DNA of 64,000 bases. It comes from Pseudarthrobacter sp. NamE5. Lineage in GTDB: Bacteria; Actinomycetota; Actinomycetes; Actinomycetales; Micrococcaceae. Numbering within the stretch: position 1 is the first letter of the stretch; each line of letters starts with the position of its first letter. Of the stretch, positions 40,277-48,385 are shown one piece after another. Both the position numbers and the translations under genes were made by a program. Under the pieces are notes generated by a model that did not search any database, was not told the origin of the DNA, and worked only from the letters and a program-made list of their open reading frames with translations. The stretch spans positions 356,796-420,795 of the forward strand of contig NZ_VAHO01000002.1 of assembly GCF_005796225.1 (NCBI RefSeq). The letters are read 5' to 3'.

Positions 40277-40292
40277 TCGAAAACTTCTTCGA
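40277..40292. promoter_or_regulatory. SOS (LexA) box candidate upstream of uvrA
   Basis: Sixteen bases with perfect arms TCGAA and TTCGA separated by six bases. The actinobacterial LexA consensus is TCGAAC-N4-GTTCGA; this site differs at one base in each half. It lies 13 bases upstream of the uvrA start codon, where a LexA site would be expected. Confidence 0.7.
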
Positions 40293-40311
40293 ACCTCCAC
40301 GCGGGGTAGTC

Positions 40312-40692
40312 TCAGGCTGCGTCGTAGGCGGCGGCGAGGAGCTTGACGGCTTCAGCGAACGTGGCCCCCTGTGCTTTCGCCGCAGCGGCATAAGCTGCGG
40401 CAGCGGCAGAGAGCCCGCCGAGACGTTCATCACGGGGGCAAACTATCGTTCCGTTCCTGCCCCGCGTGGCCACCACGCCGGCCGCCTCGAGCTCCTTGTA
40501 GGCTCGGGCTACTGTGTGCGGAGCCAAATCAAGGCGTTCGGCCAGCACCCTGACCGCGGGCAGCCTGGTCCCGGGCGGCAGGATCCCATTGTCCACAGCG
40601 TGGATGACCTGGAGCCGGAGCTGCTCGAACAGCGGCACCGAGCTGGCGGAATTGGGCTTCCAGGTTCCGGGGAACCCCGGCTGGGAGCTCAA
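40312..40692 (-). CDS. GntR-family regulator (short, YtrA-like)
   Basis: A 126-residue DNA-binding protein with an N-terminal GntR winged helix (PLFEQLRLQVIHAVDNGILPPGTRLPAVRVLAERLDLAPHTVARAYKELEAAGVV) and only a short helical tail, the shape of the YtrA subfamily that typically controls ABC transporters. The TTG start (40692) overlaps the stop of the upstream ABC gene as TTGA. It is the last gene of the three-gene exporter operon and probably its autoregulator. No ligand-binding domain is present, so the effector cannot be predicted. Confidence 0.88.
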   Translation of the reverse strand: MSSQPGFPGTWKPNSASSVPLFEQLRLQVIHAVDNGILPPGTRLPAVRVLAERLDLAPHTVARAYKELEAAGVVATRGRNGTIVCPRDERLGGLSAAAAAYAAAAKAQGATFAEAVKLLAAAYDAA

Positions 40693-42500
40693 ATGCCGGC
40701 CTCGAGGGCGTCGGCCTGGCCCGCCGGGTCCGAAAACTGGGCGTTGTGAAGCCGGGCGTAGTAACTGTTGGCAGCCAGCAGCGTAAGGTGCGTGCCCTGC
40801 TCGACGATGCGTCCGTGGTCCATGACCAGAATTAGATCAGCGTTGCGGACGGTGGACAAACGGTGGGCAATGACGAAACTGGTGCGGCCCTGCCGCAGTC
40901 GCTGCATCGCCTGGCGGATCAGGAGTTCGGTCCTGGAATCAACCGAGCTCGTGGCCTCGTCCAGGATCAGGACCGCCCTGCCGGACAGTTGGGCCCGGGC
41001 AATGGTAAGGAGCTGTCGCTGGCCCTGGCTGAGCGGCTCCCCGCCGTTTTCCAGCACCGTGTCGTAACCGCCGGGAAGTGCCCTGACGAACCGGTCCACA
41101 TAGGTGGCCTCTGCTGCCGCAATAATGCAGGTGTCCGTGGCTCCCGGCCTGCCGTAGGCAATGTTTTCCCTGATGGTTCCGGCGAAGAGCCATGCGTCCT
41201 GCAGCACCACACCGAACTGCTCCCGCAGGCGGTCCCGGGGAATCTGAGCGATGTCCGTCCCTCCCATGGTGATCCGGCCGGAACCCGGCTCGTAAAACCG
41301 CATCAGCAGGTTCACCACGGTGGTCTTCCCCGCCCCCGTGTGGCCAACGATGGCAACTGTCTGCCCAGGTTCCACCGAAAATGAGATGTTGCGCACGGCC
41401 GGGGCGGACTCCGGGTAGCCGAAGGTGACGTCCTCGAAGACGATCCGGCCGGCTACCGGGGTGGAGCCGGCGGCAGCCGGCTCGGCGGAATCTTCCCCGG
41501 CATCCAGGAGTGCAAAAACACGCGACGCGGACGCCACGCATGACTGGATGAGGTTAAGCATGCCGCCGATCTGTCCCACTGGCTGGGTGAAGAGCCTGCT
41601 GAACTGGACGAAGGCCTGGATTCCGCCGATGGTCATGGCTCCGGCTATAACCTGGAGCGCGCCTACCACTGCGACGGCGATGTAGTTAAGGTTGGACATC
41701 AGCACCATCAGGGGCTGGACCACACCGGCGGAGTACTGGGCCTTGGTGGCGGCGCGCGCGAGCTTGTCGTTGCTCTGCGCAAAGACCTCCGCCGCCTTTG
41801 CCTGGTGTCCAAAGGCCTTGATGACTTCGTGGCCACTGACGAACTCCTCCACATGGGCATTCAGCCCGCCGGTCTCGGTCCATTGCCGCGCGAAATGGGC
41901 CTGTGAACGGCGGGCTACGACCACGGTCAGGAGCGTGGACAGCGGAACAGTGACAATGGCGATCCCCGCCAGCAGCGGCGAGATCCACAGCATCATGGCC
42001 AGCGACCCGCACAGCATCAGGAGAGACATGATCAGCTGGGTCAGGAGCTGGTTCATTGCCTGGGCCACGTTGTCGATGTCATTGGTTGCACGGCTGAGGA
42101 CGTCGCCGCGGGACCGTTCCTGGAAGTAGGTGGACGGCAGCCGGTGCAGCTTGTCCTCCAGGGACGCCCGGAGGCCGTACATCAGGCCCTGCACCGACCG
42201 GGCGGTGAGTGCGCCCTGAACCCAGTTGAACACCGAGGCGAGGACGTACATCAATGCCACCGCGGCGAGCAGGAAGCCGAACCGGCCCTGGTCCAGGGCA
42301 CCGCTGAACACGCCGTCAACCACGACGTCGGTGGCGTCGCCGAGGTACTTCGGTGCCGCAACGTTCAGCCCGACGAAGGCGCAGGTGGCCGCGACGGCGC
42401 CGAGCATGAACCGCCTGAACGGCTGCAGCAGGCCCAGGAGACGCCCGGCTGTTGGCCAGAACCTTTCGGCCGGGGCCGGGGCCACCAGCGGGGCGGTCAA
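40689..42500 (-). CDS. Heterodimeric ABC exporter, half-transporter with canonical Walker B
   Basis: Half-transporter with an N-terminal six-helix membrane domain (about 30-325) and a nucleotide-binding domain. Walker A is GHTGAGKTT (386-394), Walker B LILDEATSS with the catalytic Glu present (about 511-519), but the signature is LSQGQ (490-494) instead of LSGGQ. Read with its partner, this gives one full ATP site and one degenerate site. TTG 42500 overlaps the upstream partner's stop (TTGA). In family terms it resembles multidrug or lipid exporters; the substrate is unknown. 603 residues. Confidence 0.9.
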   Translation of the reverse strand: MTAPLVAPAPAERFWPTAGRLLGLLQPFRRFMLGAVAATCAFVGLNVAAPKYLGDATDVVVDGVFSGALDQGRFGFLLAAVALMYVLASVFNWVQGALTARSVQGLMYGLRASLEDKLHRLPSTYFQERSRGDVLSRATNDIDNVAQAMNQLLTQLIMSLLMLCGSLAMMLWISPLLAGIAIVTVPLSTLLTVVVARRSQAHFARQWTETGGLNAHVEEFVSGHEVIKAFGHQAKAAEVFAQSNDKLARAATKAQYSAGVVQPLMVLMSNLNYIAVAVVGALQVIAGAMTIGGIQAFVQFSRLFTQPVGQIGGMLNLIQSCVASASRVFALLDAGEDSAEPAAAGSTPVAGRIVFEDVTFGYPESAPAVRNISFSVEPGQTVAIVGHTGAGKTTVVNLLMRFYEPGSGRITMGGTDIAQIPRDRLREQFGVVLQDAWLFAGTIRENIAYGRPGATDTCIIAAAEATYVDRFVRALPGGYDTVLENGGEPLSQGQRQLLTIARAQLSGRAVLILDEATSSVDSRTELLIRQAMQRLRQGRTSFVIAHRLSTVRNADLILVMDHGRIVEQGTHLTLLAANSYYARLHNAQFSDPAGQADALEAGI

Positions 42501-44266
42501 AGGGTGCCGTCCAGCGCCAGCTGCGCATCCGCAATGAGCCGGTAGGTGGGGGAACCCTCGAGCAGTTCAGCGTGGGTTCCCTGCGCCACCACGTGACCGT
42601 CGTCTAAAACGAGGATCAGGTCCGCATTTTCAACGGCGGAGATCCGCTCCGCCACGAGGATCACCGTGGCCGGGGCGAGGGCTGTTGCAAGGGCCTGCCG
42701 CAGCCTGGTGTCCGTGTCGTAGTCCAGGGCCGAGAAGCTGTCATCGAAAAGGTAGAGCGGGCTTTTGCGAAGCAGGGCCCGCGCGATGCATAGCCGCTGC
42801 CGCTGCCCCCCGGAAAGGTTCGTTCCGCCCTGACCCACGGGAGTGGCGAGACCGAGCGGCAGCACGCGCATGAACCGCATGGTCTGTGCCGTCTCCAGGG
42901 CCGCCCAGAGTTCCGAGTCCGTGGCGGCCGGCGCAGCAATCCGGAGATTATCCGCTATGGTCCCCGAGAACAGGTGGGAGTGCTGGGGAACGATGGACAT
43001 GGCAGAACGGAGGGTTTGGAGCGGAAGATGTTTGGTGTCCACGCCGTCGAGGCTGATGGTCCCCGAAGTGGAGTCGAGGAAGCGCGGGATCAGGTTCAGC
43101 AACGTGGATTTTCCGCTGCCGGTGGATCCTACGATGGCGGTAGTGGTGGCCGGAGCGGCAGTGAAGGTGATGTCGGCGAGGACCGGAGCTTCGGCGCCTG
43201 GATAGGAAAATCCCACGCTGCTGAACTCCAGCCGGCAGGACGGAGCCGGCAGGTCCTGCGAAAGCCGGCCTGCCGCGGGCACTGCCGCCACCGTGGCTGC
43301 CTCCGGGTCACGGACTGTGGGTTCCAGCGAGAGCACTGCGTCGATGCGCTCTGCACAGACCGACGCCCGCGGGGCTGTCGTAAGGACGTACATCGCCATC
43401 ATAATGGCGAGCAGGATCTGCAGGATGTAAGCGATGAACGCAGCCAGTGCCCCGATGTTCATCAGGCCGGCCTGGATCCGGTGCCCGCCGAACCACACCA
43501 CGGCCACGGAGGACATGTTGACCACCAGCATGATCATCGGCAGCATTCCTGCCACCAGCAGTGCCGACTGGAGGTTGTTAGCTGTCAGTGCGCTGTTGGT
43601 TCGCGCAAAGCGCCGGACCTCATGGTCTTGGCGGACAAATGCCCGGATCACGCTGGCGCCGATGATCTGTTCGCGAAGGATGCTCCCCGCCCGGTCCAAA
43701 AGGTCCTGCCCCTCGAGGTAGAGGGGGATGAGCCGCCGCACGATGCGGTACATGATCAGGAGGAGCAGGGGCACGATCACGATCACCACTGCGGACAGCG
43801 CCAAGTCCTGCTGCAGGGCGAGGACGATACCTCCCAGGCCCATCGCCGGCCCCGCCACCAGCATGGTGAACACCAGCACCGCAAAGGCTTGGATCTGCTG
43901 GACGTCATTGGTGGCCCGGGTGGTCAGGCTTTGGGTTCCGAAGACAGCCACTTCCTGTGAGGAGAGCGACTGGATCCTGGTGAAGATGTCCGCCCGCAAC
44001 TGGTGCCCGATCTTCATGGCCACTAAGGCAGCGAGATAACCCGCCGCGATGGCCGTGGCAGCCTGTACCACGGCGATTGCGGCCATTGCTACGCCGAGAC
44101 CGGGAATGAGTGCGTTGTTCCCCGCAACGATGCCCTCGTCAATGATGGCGGCGTTGACCGTGGGCAGCATGAGGGTGGCGGCCGCCTGCACCAACTGGAG
44201 AACAACAATGGCGGCAACATGGCCCTTATGGGCTCCCAGCACCCGCCTCATCAATCCGATCAGCAA
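42497..44266 (-). CDS. Heterodimeric ABC exporter, half-transporter with degenerate Walker B
   Basis: First gene of the exporter operon, 589 residues. Six membrane helices lie at about 16-300; Walker A is GSTGSGKST (380-388), the signature LSGGQ (484-488) is canonical, but Walker B reads LYLFDDS with Asp509 in place of the catalytic Glu. This is the hallmark of the non-hydrolysing site in heterodimeric exporters such as BmrC/BmrD or TM287/288. TTG 44266 is chosen because GGAGG lies four bases upstream. The TTGA overlap with the second half-transporter fits equal expression. Confidence 0.9.
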   Translation of the reverse strand: MLIGLMRRVLGAHKGHVAAIVVLQLVQAAATLMLPTVNAAIIDEGIVAGNNALIPGLGVAMAAIAVVQAATAIAAGYLAALVAMKIGHQLRADIFTRIQSLSSQEVAVFGTQSLTTRATNDVQQIQAFAVLVFTMLVAGPAMGLGGIVLALQQDLALSAVVIVIVPLLLLIMYRIVRRLIPLYLEGQDLLDRAGSILREQIIGASVIRAFVRQDHEVRRFARTNSALTANNLQSALLVAGMLPMIMLVVNMSSVAVVWFGGHRIQAGLMNIGALAAFIAYILQILLAIMMAMYVLTTAPRASVCAERIDAVLSLEPTVRDPEAATVAAVPAAGRLSQDLPAPSCRLEFSSVGFSYPGAEAPVLADITFTAAPATTTAIVGSTGSGKSTLLNLIPRFLDSTSGTISLDGVDTKHLPLQTLRSAMSIVPQHSHLFSGTIADNLRIAAPAATDSELWAALETAQTMRFMRVLPLGLATPVGQGGTNLSGGQRQRLCIARALLRKSPLYLFDDSFSALDYDTDTRLRQALATALAPATVILVAERISAVENADLILVLDDGHVVAQGTHAELLEGSPTYRLIADAQLALDGTL

Positions 44267-44335
44267 CTTACCTCCAGTAGGTCAGTCAGCCGATGGGGCG
44301 CCGGCGGTAGCCTCTCCCCCATCAGCCACCCCGCT

Positions 44336-44410
44336 ATTGTAAGCCACATCACATTTAAGTTTTGTCAAAGCGATGACCAGCCTGTAGAGGACATCTAACA
44401 AGTTGACAAA
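44336..44410. promoter_or_regulatory. Control region of the ABC exporter operon with inverted repeat
   Basis: TTTGTCAA (44361-44368) and TTGACAAA (44403-44410) form an 8-bp inverted repeat with centres 42 bases apart, about four helical turns. A TACAAT hexamer (44341 to 44336, minus strand) is a possible -10, but the TTGACA in the first arm is 21 bases away, longer than usual. The short GntR regulator of the operon could bind here. Confidence 0.35.
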
Positions 44411-45190
44411 TCAGTCCCTTTTCCGTCCTACCGCGAAGGTCCTTCGGAACGGAAACACGGCGCCGTGACCTGTTCGGGGATATGCCTCCCTTAAGGCTGC
44501 TGCATAGGCCGCTTCAAACTCCTCGCCCTCCTCCGCCGTCAAAACAGCAAGTACCGGGCGGAGCGCAGTACCCCGCACCCACTCCAGCACCGCATCCCTG
44601 CCCGGCAGGACCTGCTGATAGGTGGTCTCCCACGCGTCCGCGGCATAGCCGGCGTCGAGCAGGATGTGGAGGTAGTCCGCCGGCTCCCCCACCGATTCTC
44701 CCCCGCGCAGCACTTGCCCGAGCTTCGGTGCCCACCGCTGCGAAGCTGCCAGGTCGCGCATCAGCGCATGGGAAGGGGCGTTAAAGTTTCCCGGGACCTG
44801 AAGGGCGAACCAAGCGCCGGGACGGAGGTCCTGCAGCCAGCTCCGCATCATGTCCTGGTGGCCAGGCACCCACTGCAAGGCAGCATTGCTCACCACCACA
44901 TCCGTCTCCGCAGACGGTTTCCAGCCGGCGATGTCCGCCAGTTCGAAGCGCAGGGAAGGGTTGCCCTCCGCGAGGTGCGCCGCTTTGGCGAGCATCTCCT
45001 GCGAAGAATCAACGCCCACCACCTCCGCGCCGGGCCAGCGCTCCGCAAGTGTTGCCGTCAGGTTCCCCGGACCGCAGCCCAGGTCCACCACCTGGACCGG
45101 CCGGTCCGCATGGATCCTGCCAGTGAGGTCGAAGAACGGCCGGTCCCGATGATCACCGAACTGGACGTACTGTGCCGGATCCCATTTCAT
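44411..45190 (-). CDS. tam: Trans-aconitate 2-methyltransferase-like SAM methyltransferase
   Basis: Class I S-adenosylmethionine-dependent methyltransferase of 259 residues. The SAM motif is VVDLGCGPGN (34-43), with acidic Asp61 in VVGVDSS and the post-motif DVVVSNAALQWVPGHQDMM, which is characteristic of trans-aconitate methyltransferases. The N-terminus MKWDPAQYVQF also fits that family. Two further ATGs lie just upstream; 45190 has a GGAG site about six bases before it. Trans-aconitate is the best guess for the substrate, from family similarity only. Confidence 0.82.
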   Translation of the reverse strand: MKWDPAQYVQFGDHRDRPFFDLTGRIHADRPVQVVDLGCGPGNLTATLAERWPGAEVVGVDSSQEMLAKAAHLAEGNPSLRFELADIAGWKPSAETDVVVSNAALQWVPGHQDMMRSWLQDLRPGAWFALQVPGNFNAPSHALMRDLAASQRWAPKLGQVLRGGESVGEPADYLHILLDAGYAADAWETTYQQVLPGRDAVLEWVRGTALRPVLAVLTAEEGEEFEAAYAAALREAYPRTGHGAVFPFRRTFAVGRKRD

Positions 45191-45286
45191 GTCCATCTCC
45201 AGTCTCAATTGCCTTCCCGTGCACGGCGAAGCCTAACGCGGCGGCGGCGGAATGAGGGGCCCGGCAGGGCACTAAGCTGGAAATCA

Positions 45287-47830
45287 ATGAAACTCGTTGA
45301 CCAGCTGACCTGCCTGCCCGCTCCCACCCCGCCTGCCGGCGTCGACCCCGATGACCTCTACACGCCGTTCGTTGAGTGGACGGAAAGCCGCGGACTGGCC
45401 CTCTACCCGGCGCAGGATGAGGCCATCATGGAGCTGGCAACCGGGGCAAACGTCATCCTGGCAACGCCCACCGGGTCCGGTAAGTCGCTGGTGGCCATCG
45501 CCGCGCACTTCCAGGCGATGGCCCAGGGCCGGCGGAGCTATTACACCGCTCCCATCAAGGCACTGGTATCCGAAAAGTTCTTTGCCCTGTGCGAGATCTT
45601 CGGCGCGGAGAACGTGGGGATGATCACGGGCGATTCCGGCGTTAACCAGGATGCGCCCATCATCTGCTGCACGGCAGAAATTTTGGCGAACACCGCTTTG
45701 CGCGAGGGGTCCGCGGCAGAACTGGGCACCGTGATCATGGATGAGTTCCATTTCTACTCGGACCCCCAGCGTGGCTGGGCGTGGCAGGTTCCCCTGCTGG
45801 AGCTTCCGCAGGCACAGTTCCTCCTGATGTCGGCCACGCTGGGCGACGTCAGCAGGTTCGAGGAAGGGCTGACTGCGCTGACCGGACGCGCCACCACCAC
45901 GGTGAGCTCGGCCGAGCGCCCCATTCCGCTGCACCACTACTACCACGAGACCCCGGTCCACGAGACCCTGGAGGAGCTGCTTTCCACCAGGCAGGTGCCC
46001 GTCTATGTGGTGCACTTCAGCCAGATCGAGGCTATAGACCGCGCGCAGACCCTGATGAGCATCAATGTCTGCACCCGCGAGGAAAAGGACAGCATCGCGG
46101 AGCTGATTGCGAACTTCCGTTTTGCCGCCGGTTTCGGCAAGACACTCAACCGGCTGGTGCGGCACGGGATCGGTGTGCACCATGCCGGCATGCTGCCCAA
46201 ATACCGCCGGCTGGTGGAGCAGTTGGCCCAGGCCGGCCTGCTCAAGGTCATCTGCGGCACCGACACCCTCGGCGTGGGCATCAACGTGCCCATCCGCACG
46301 GTTCTGCTAACCGCACTAAGCAAATACGACGGCGTCCGCACCCGGCTGCTCAACTCACGCGAGTTCCACCAGATTGCCGGCCGGGCAGGCCGCGCCGGTT
46401 ACGACACCGCCGGAACTGTGGTGGTACAAGCCCCCGAACATGTGACGGAAAACGTCAAAGCCATGGCGAAGGCAGTGGCCAAGTTCGGCGACGACCAGAA
46501 GAAGCTGCGCCAGGTGGTCAAAAAGAAGCCGCCGGAAGGGTTCGTGAGTTGGGGGGAACCGACCTTCAAACGGCTCGTCGAATCCGTGCCGGAGCCGCTG
46601 AACTCAAGCTTCACCGTGACGCACGCGATGCTGATGAACCTGATGGAACGGCCGGGCGACCCCTTCGCCGCCGCCCGCCGCCTCCTGACCGAAAACCATG
46701 AGCCCCGGTCCTCGCAGCTGCAGCTCATGAAGAAAGCCTTGGGCATCTACCGGGAGCTGCTGGCCGCGGAAGTCGTGGAGCGGATCCCTCCTGAAGAGCA
46801 GGGCGCTGACGGCCGCACGGTCCGGCTGACTGTCCACCTCCAGCCGAATTTCGCGCTCAACCAGCCGCTGTCCCCCTTCGCACTCGCCGCATTGGAGCTC
46901 CTGGACCCGGAGTCGCCGTCGTACGCCCTGGACGTGGTGTCAGTGATTGAGGCGACGCTGGAGAAACCGCGCCAGATTCTTTCCGCGCAGCAGAAGAAGG
47001 CCCGCGGCGAGGCTGTGGCAGCCATGAAGGCGGACGGCATCGACTACGACCAGCGGATGGCCATGCTGGACGAGGTATCCTACCCGCAGCCGCTGGCGGA
47101 GATCCTCGGCGAAGCGTTCGAGGTGTACCGGAAGGCCGCACCGTGGGTGGGAGACTTCGAGCTGGCGCCCAAGTCAGTGGTCCGCGACATGTACGAACGG
47201 GCCATGAACTTCGGCGAATTCGTCCAGTTTTACGGACTGGCCCGCTCCGAGGGCATCGTCCTGCGCTACCTCGCCGACGCCTTCAAAGCGCTGCGGCAGA
47301 CCGTGCCGCAGGACATGCTGCGCGAAGACCTCGAGGACCTCGTTGCCTGGCTCGGCGAACTGGTCCGCCAGGTCGACTCGAGCCTCCTGGATGAGTGGGA
47401 GGAACTGGCTTCCGGCGCCGCGCCCACCCCGCACGACGCACCCCCGCCGCCCCCGCCGTCGCTGACCTCCAACATCCGCGCCTTCCGGGTGATGGTCCGC
47501 AACGAGATGTTCCGGCGGGTGGAGCTGTTTGCGGACGAGGACGCTGCAGCGCTGGGCGAACTCGACGGCCCTGCCGGCTGGAATGCAGACCGGTGGGAGG
47601 ACGCCCTGGACGACTACTTCGACGAACACGACGACATTGGCACCGGGCCGGACGCCCGCGGCCCGGGACTTCTGTTGATTACGGAAGAAAAGGACCAGTG
47701 GAAGGTCCGGCAAATCTTCGACGATCCTGCCGGCAATCACGATTGGGGCATCTCAGCCGAGGTGGACCTGGCGGCATCCGACGTAACGGGAACGGCAGTC
47801 ATCAGGGTAACGGACGTCAACCGGCTCTGA
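45287..47830 (+). CDS. DEAD/DEAH-box helicase with DUF3516 C-terminus
   Basis: An 847-residue superfamily 2 helicase of a type common in actinobacteria. Motifs: I ATPTGSGKS (59-67), II DEFH (152-155), III SAT (182-184), and VI QIAGRAGRAGYD near 365-376. The C-terminal half is the DUF3516 region, with an acidic and proline-rich segment (PTPHDAPPPPPPS) before the last domain. It resembles Ski2-like RNA helicases in the core. TAAGCT lies eight bases before ATG 45287 with no ribosome site. The target (RNA or DNA) is not known. Confidence 0.88.
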   Translation: MKLVDQLTCLPAPTPPAGVDPDDLYTPFVEWTESRGLALYPAQDEAIMELATGANVILATPTGSGKSLVAIAAHFQAMAQGRRSYYTAPIKALVSEKFFALCEIFGAENVGMITGDSGVNQDAPIICCTAEILANTALREGSAAELGTVIMDEFHFYSDPQRGWAWQVPLLELPQAQFLLMSATLGDVSRFEEGLTALTGRATTTVSSAERPIPLHHYYHETPVHETLEELLSTRQVPVYVVHFSQIEAIDRAQTLMSINVCTREEKDSIAELIANFRFAAGFGKTLNRLVRHGIGVHHAGMLPKYRRLVEQLAQAGLLKVICGTDTLGVGINVPIRTVLLTALSKYDGVRTRLLNSREFHQIAGRAGRAGYDTAGTVVVQAPEHVTENVKAMAKAVAKFGDDQKKLRQVVKKKPPEGFVSWGEPTFKRLVESVPEPLNSSFTVTHAMLMNLMERPGDPFAAARRLLTENHEPRSSQLQLMKKALGIYRELLAAEVVERIPPEEQGADGRTVRLTVHLQPNFALNQPLSPFALAALELLDPESPSYALDVVSVIEATLEKPRQILSAQQKKARGEAVAAMKADGIDYDQRMAMLDEVSYPQPLAEILGEAFEVYRKAAPWVGDFELAPKSVVRDMYERAMNFGEFVQFYGLARSEGIVLRYLADAFKALRQTVPQDMLREDLEDLVAWLGELVRQVDSSLLDEWEELASGAAPTPHDAPPPPPPSLTSNIRAFRVMVRNEMFRRVELFADEDAAALGELDGPAGWNADRWEDALDDYFDEHDDIGTGPDARGPGLLLITEEKDQWKVRQIFDDPAGNHDWGISAEVDLAASDVTGTAVIRVTDVNRL

Positions 47831-47857
47831 CTCGTGCCCTTGCCCGGGGCGGGCCGG

Positions 47858-47863
47858 TAAGCT
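47858..47863 (+). promoter_or_regulatory. Predicted -10 element, leaderless start of GNAT gene
   Basis: TAAGCT exactly six bases before ATG 47870; no ribosome site. Confidence 0.45.
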
Positions 47864-47869
47864 CGAACA

Positions 47870-48385
47870 ATGAGTGTAATCCGCCCCGCAAACCCCCATG
47901 ACGTCCCCGCAATCCTTCGGATGATCCACGAACTGGCGCACTACGAGAAAGAACCGGACGCCGTCCGGAACACTCCGGAGAGGCTGCAGCAGGTGCTGTT
48001 CGGGGAGAACCCGCGGGTGTTCGCTGCCATGGCGGAAAACGGGGCAGGGGAAGTCCAGGGGTTTGCTTTGTGGTTCCTGAACTATTCCACCTGGGAAGGC
48101 GTGCACGGGATATACCTGGAGGACCTGTACGTCAGCCCGGAGGCCCGTGGCGAAGGGCACGGAAAGGCGCTGCTCCAGCACCTGGCCGCCATCGCCGTGG
48201 AGAGCGGCTACGCCCGGGTGGAGTGGAGCGTCCTTGACTGGAACGAGCCGTCCATCAACTTTTACCGCCGCCTGGGGGCCAGGCCGATGGACGGCTGGTC
48301 CACCTTCCGGCTCACCGGCGAAGCCCTTGCCGCGTTCGGCAGCGATAAGTCCGGCAGCACCATCCCCGCCGTCGCCCATGGCTGA
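47870..48385 (+). CDS. GNAT N-acetyltransferase (diamine acetyltransferase-like)
   Basis: A 171-residue acetyl-CoA-dependent acetyltransferase. The core shows EDLYVSPEARGEGHGKALLQHLA (acetyl-CoA loop R-G-x-G-x-G/A) at about 84-106 and WSVLDWNEPSINFYRRLGARPMDGW at the end, the C-terminal pattern of spermidine/diamine acetyltransferases. The substrate is uncertain. Its last eight bases overlap the start of the next gene, so the two are probably co-translated. Confidence 0.88.
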   Translation: MSVIRPANPHDVPAILRMIHELAHYEKEPDAVRNTPERLQQVLFGENPRVFAAMAENGAGEVQGFALWFLNYSTWEGVHGIYLEDLYVSPEARGEGHGKALLQHLAAIAVESGYARVEWSVLDWNEPSINFYRRLGARPMDGWSTFRLTGEALAAFGSDKSGSTIPAVAHG

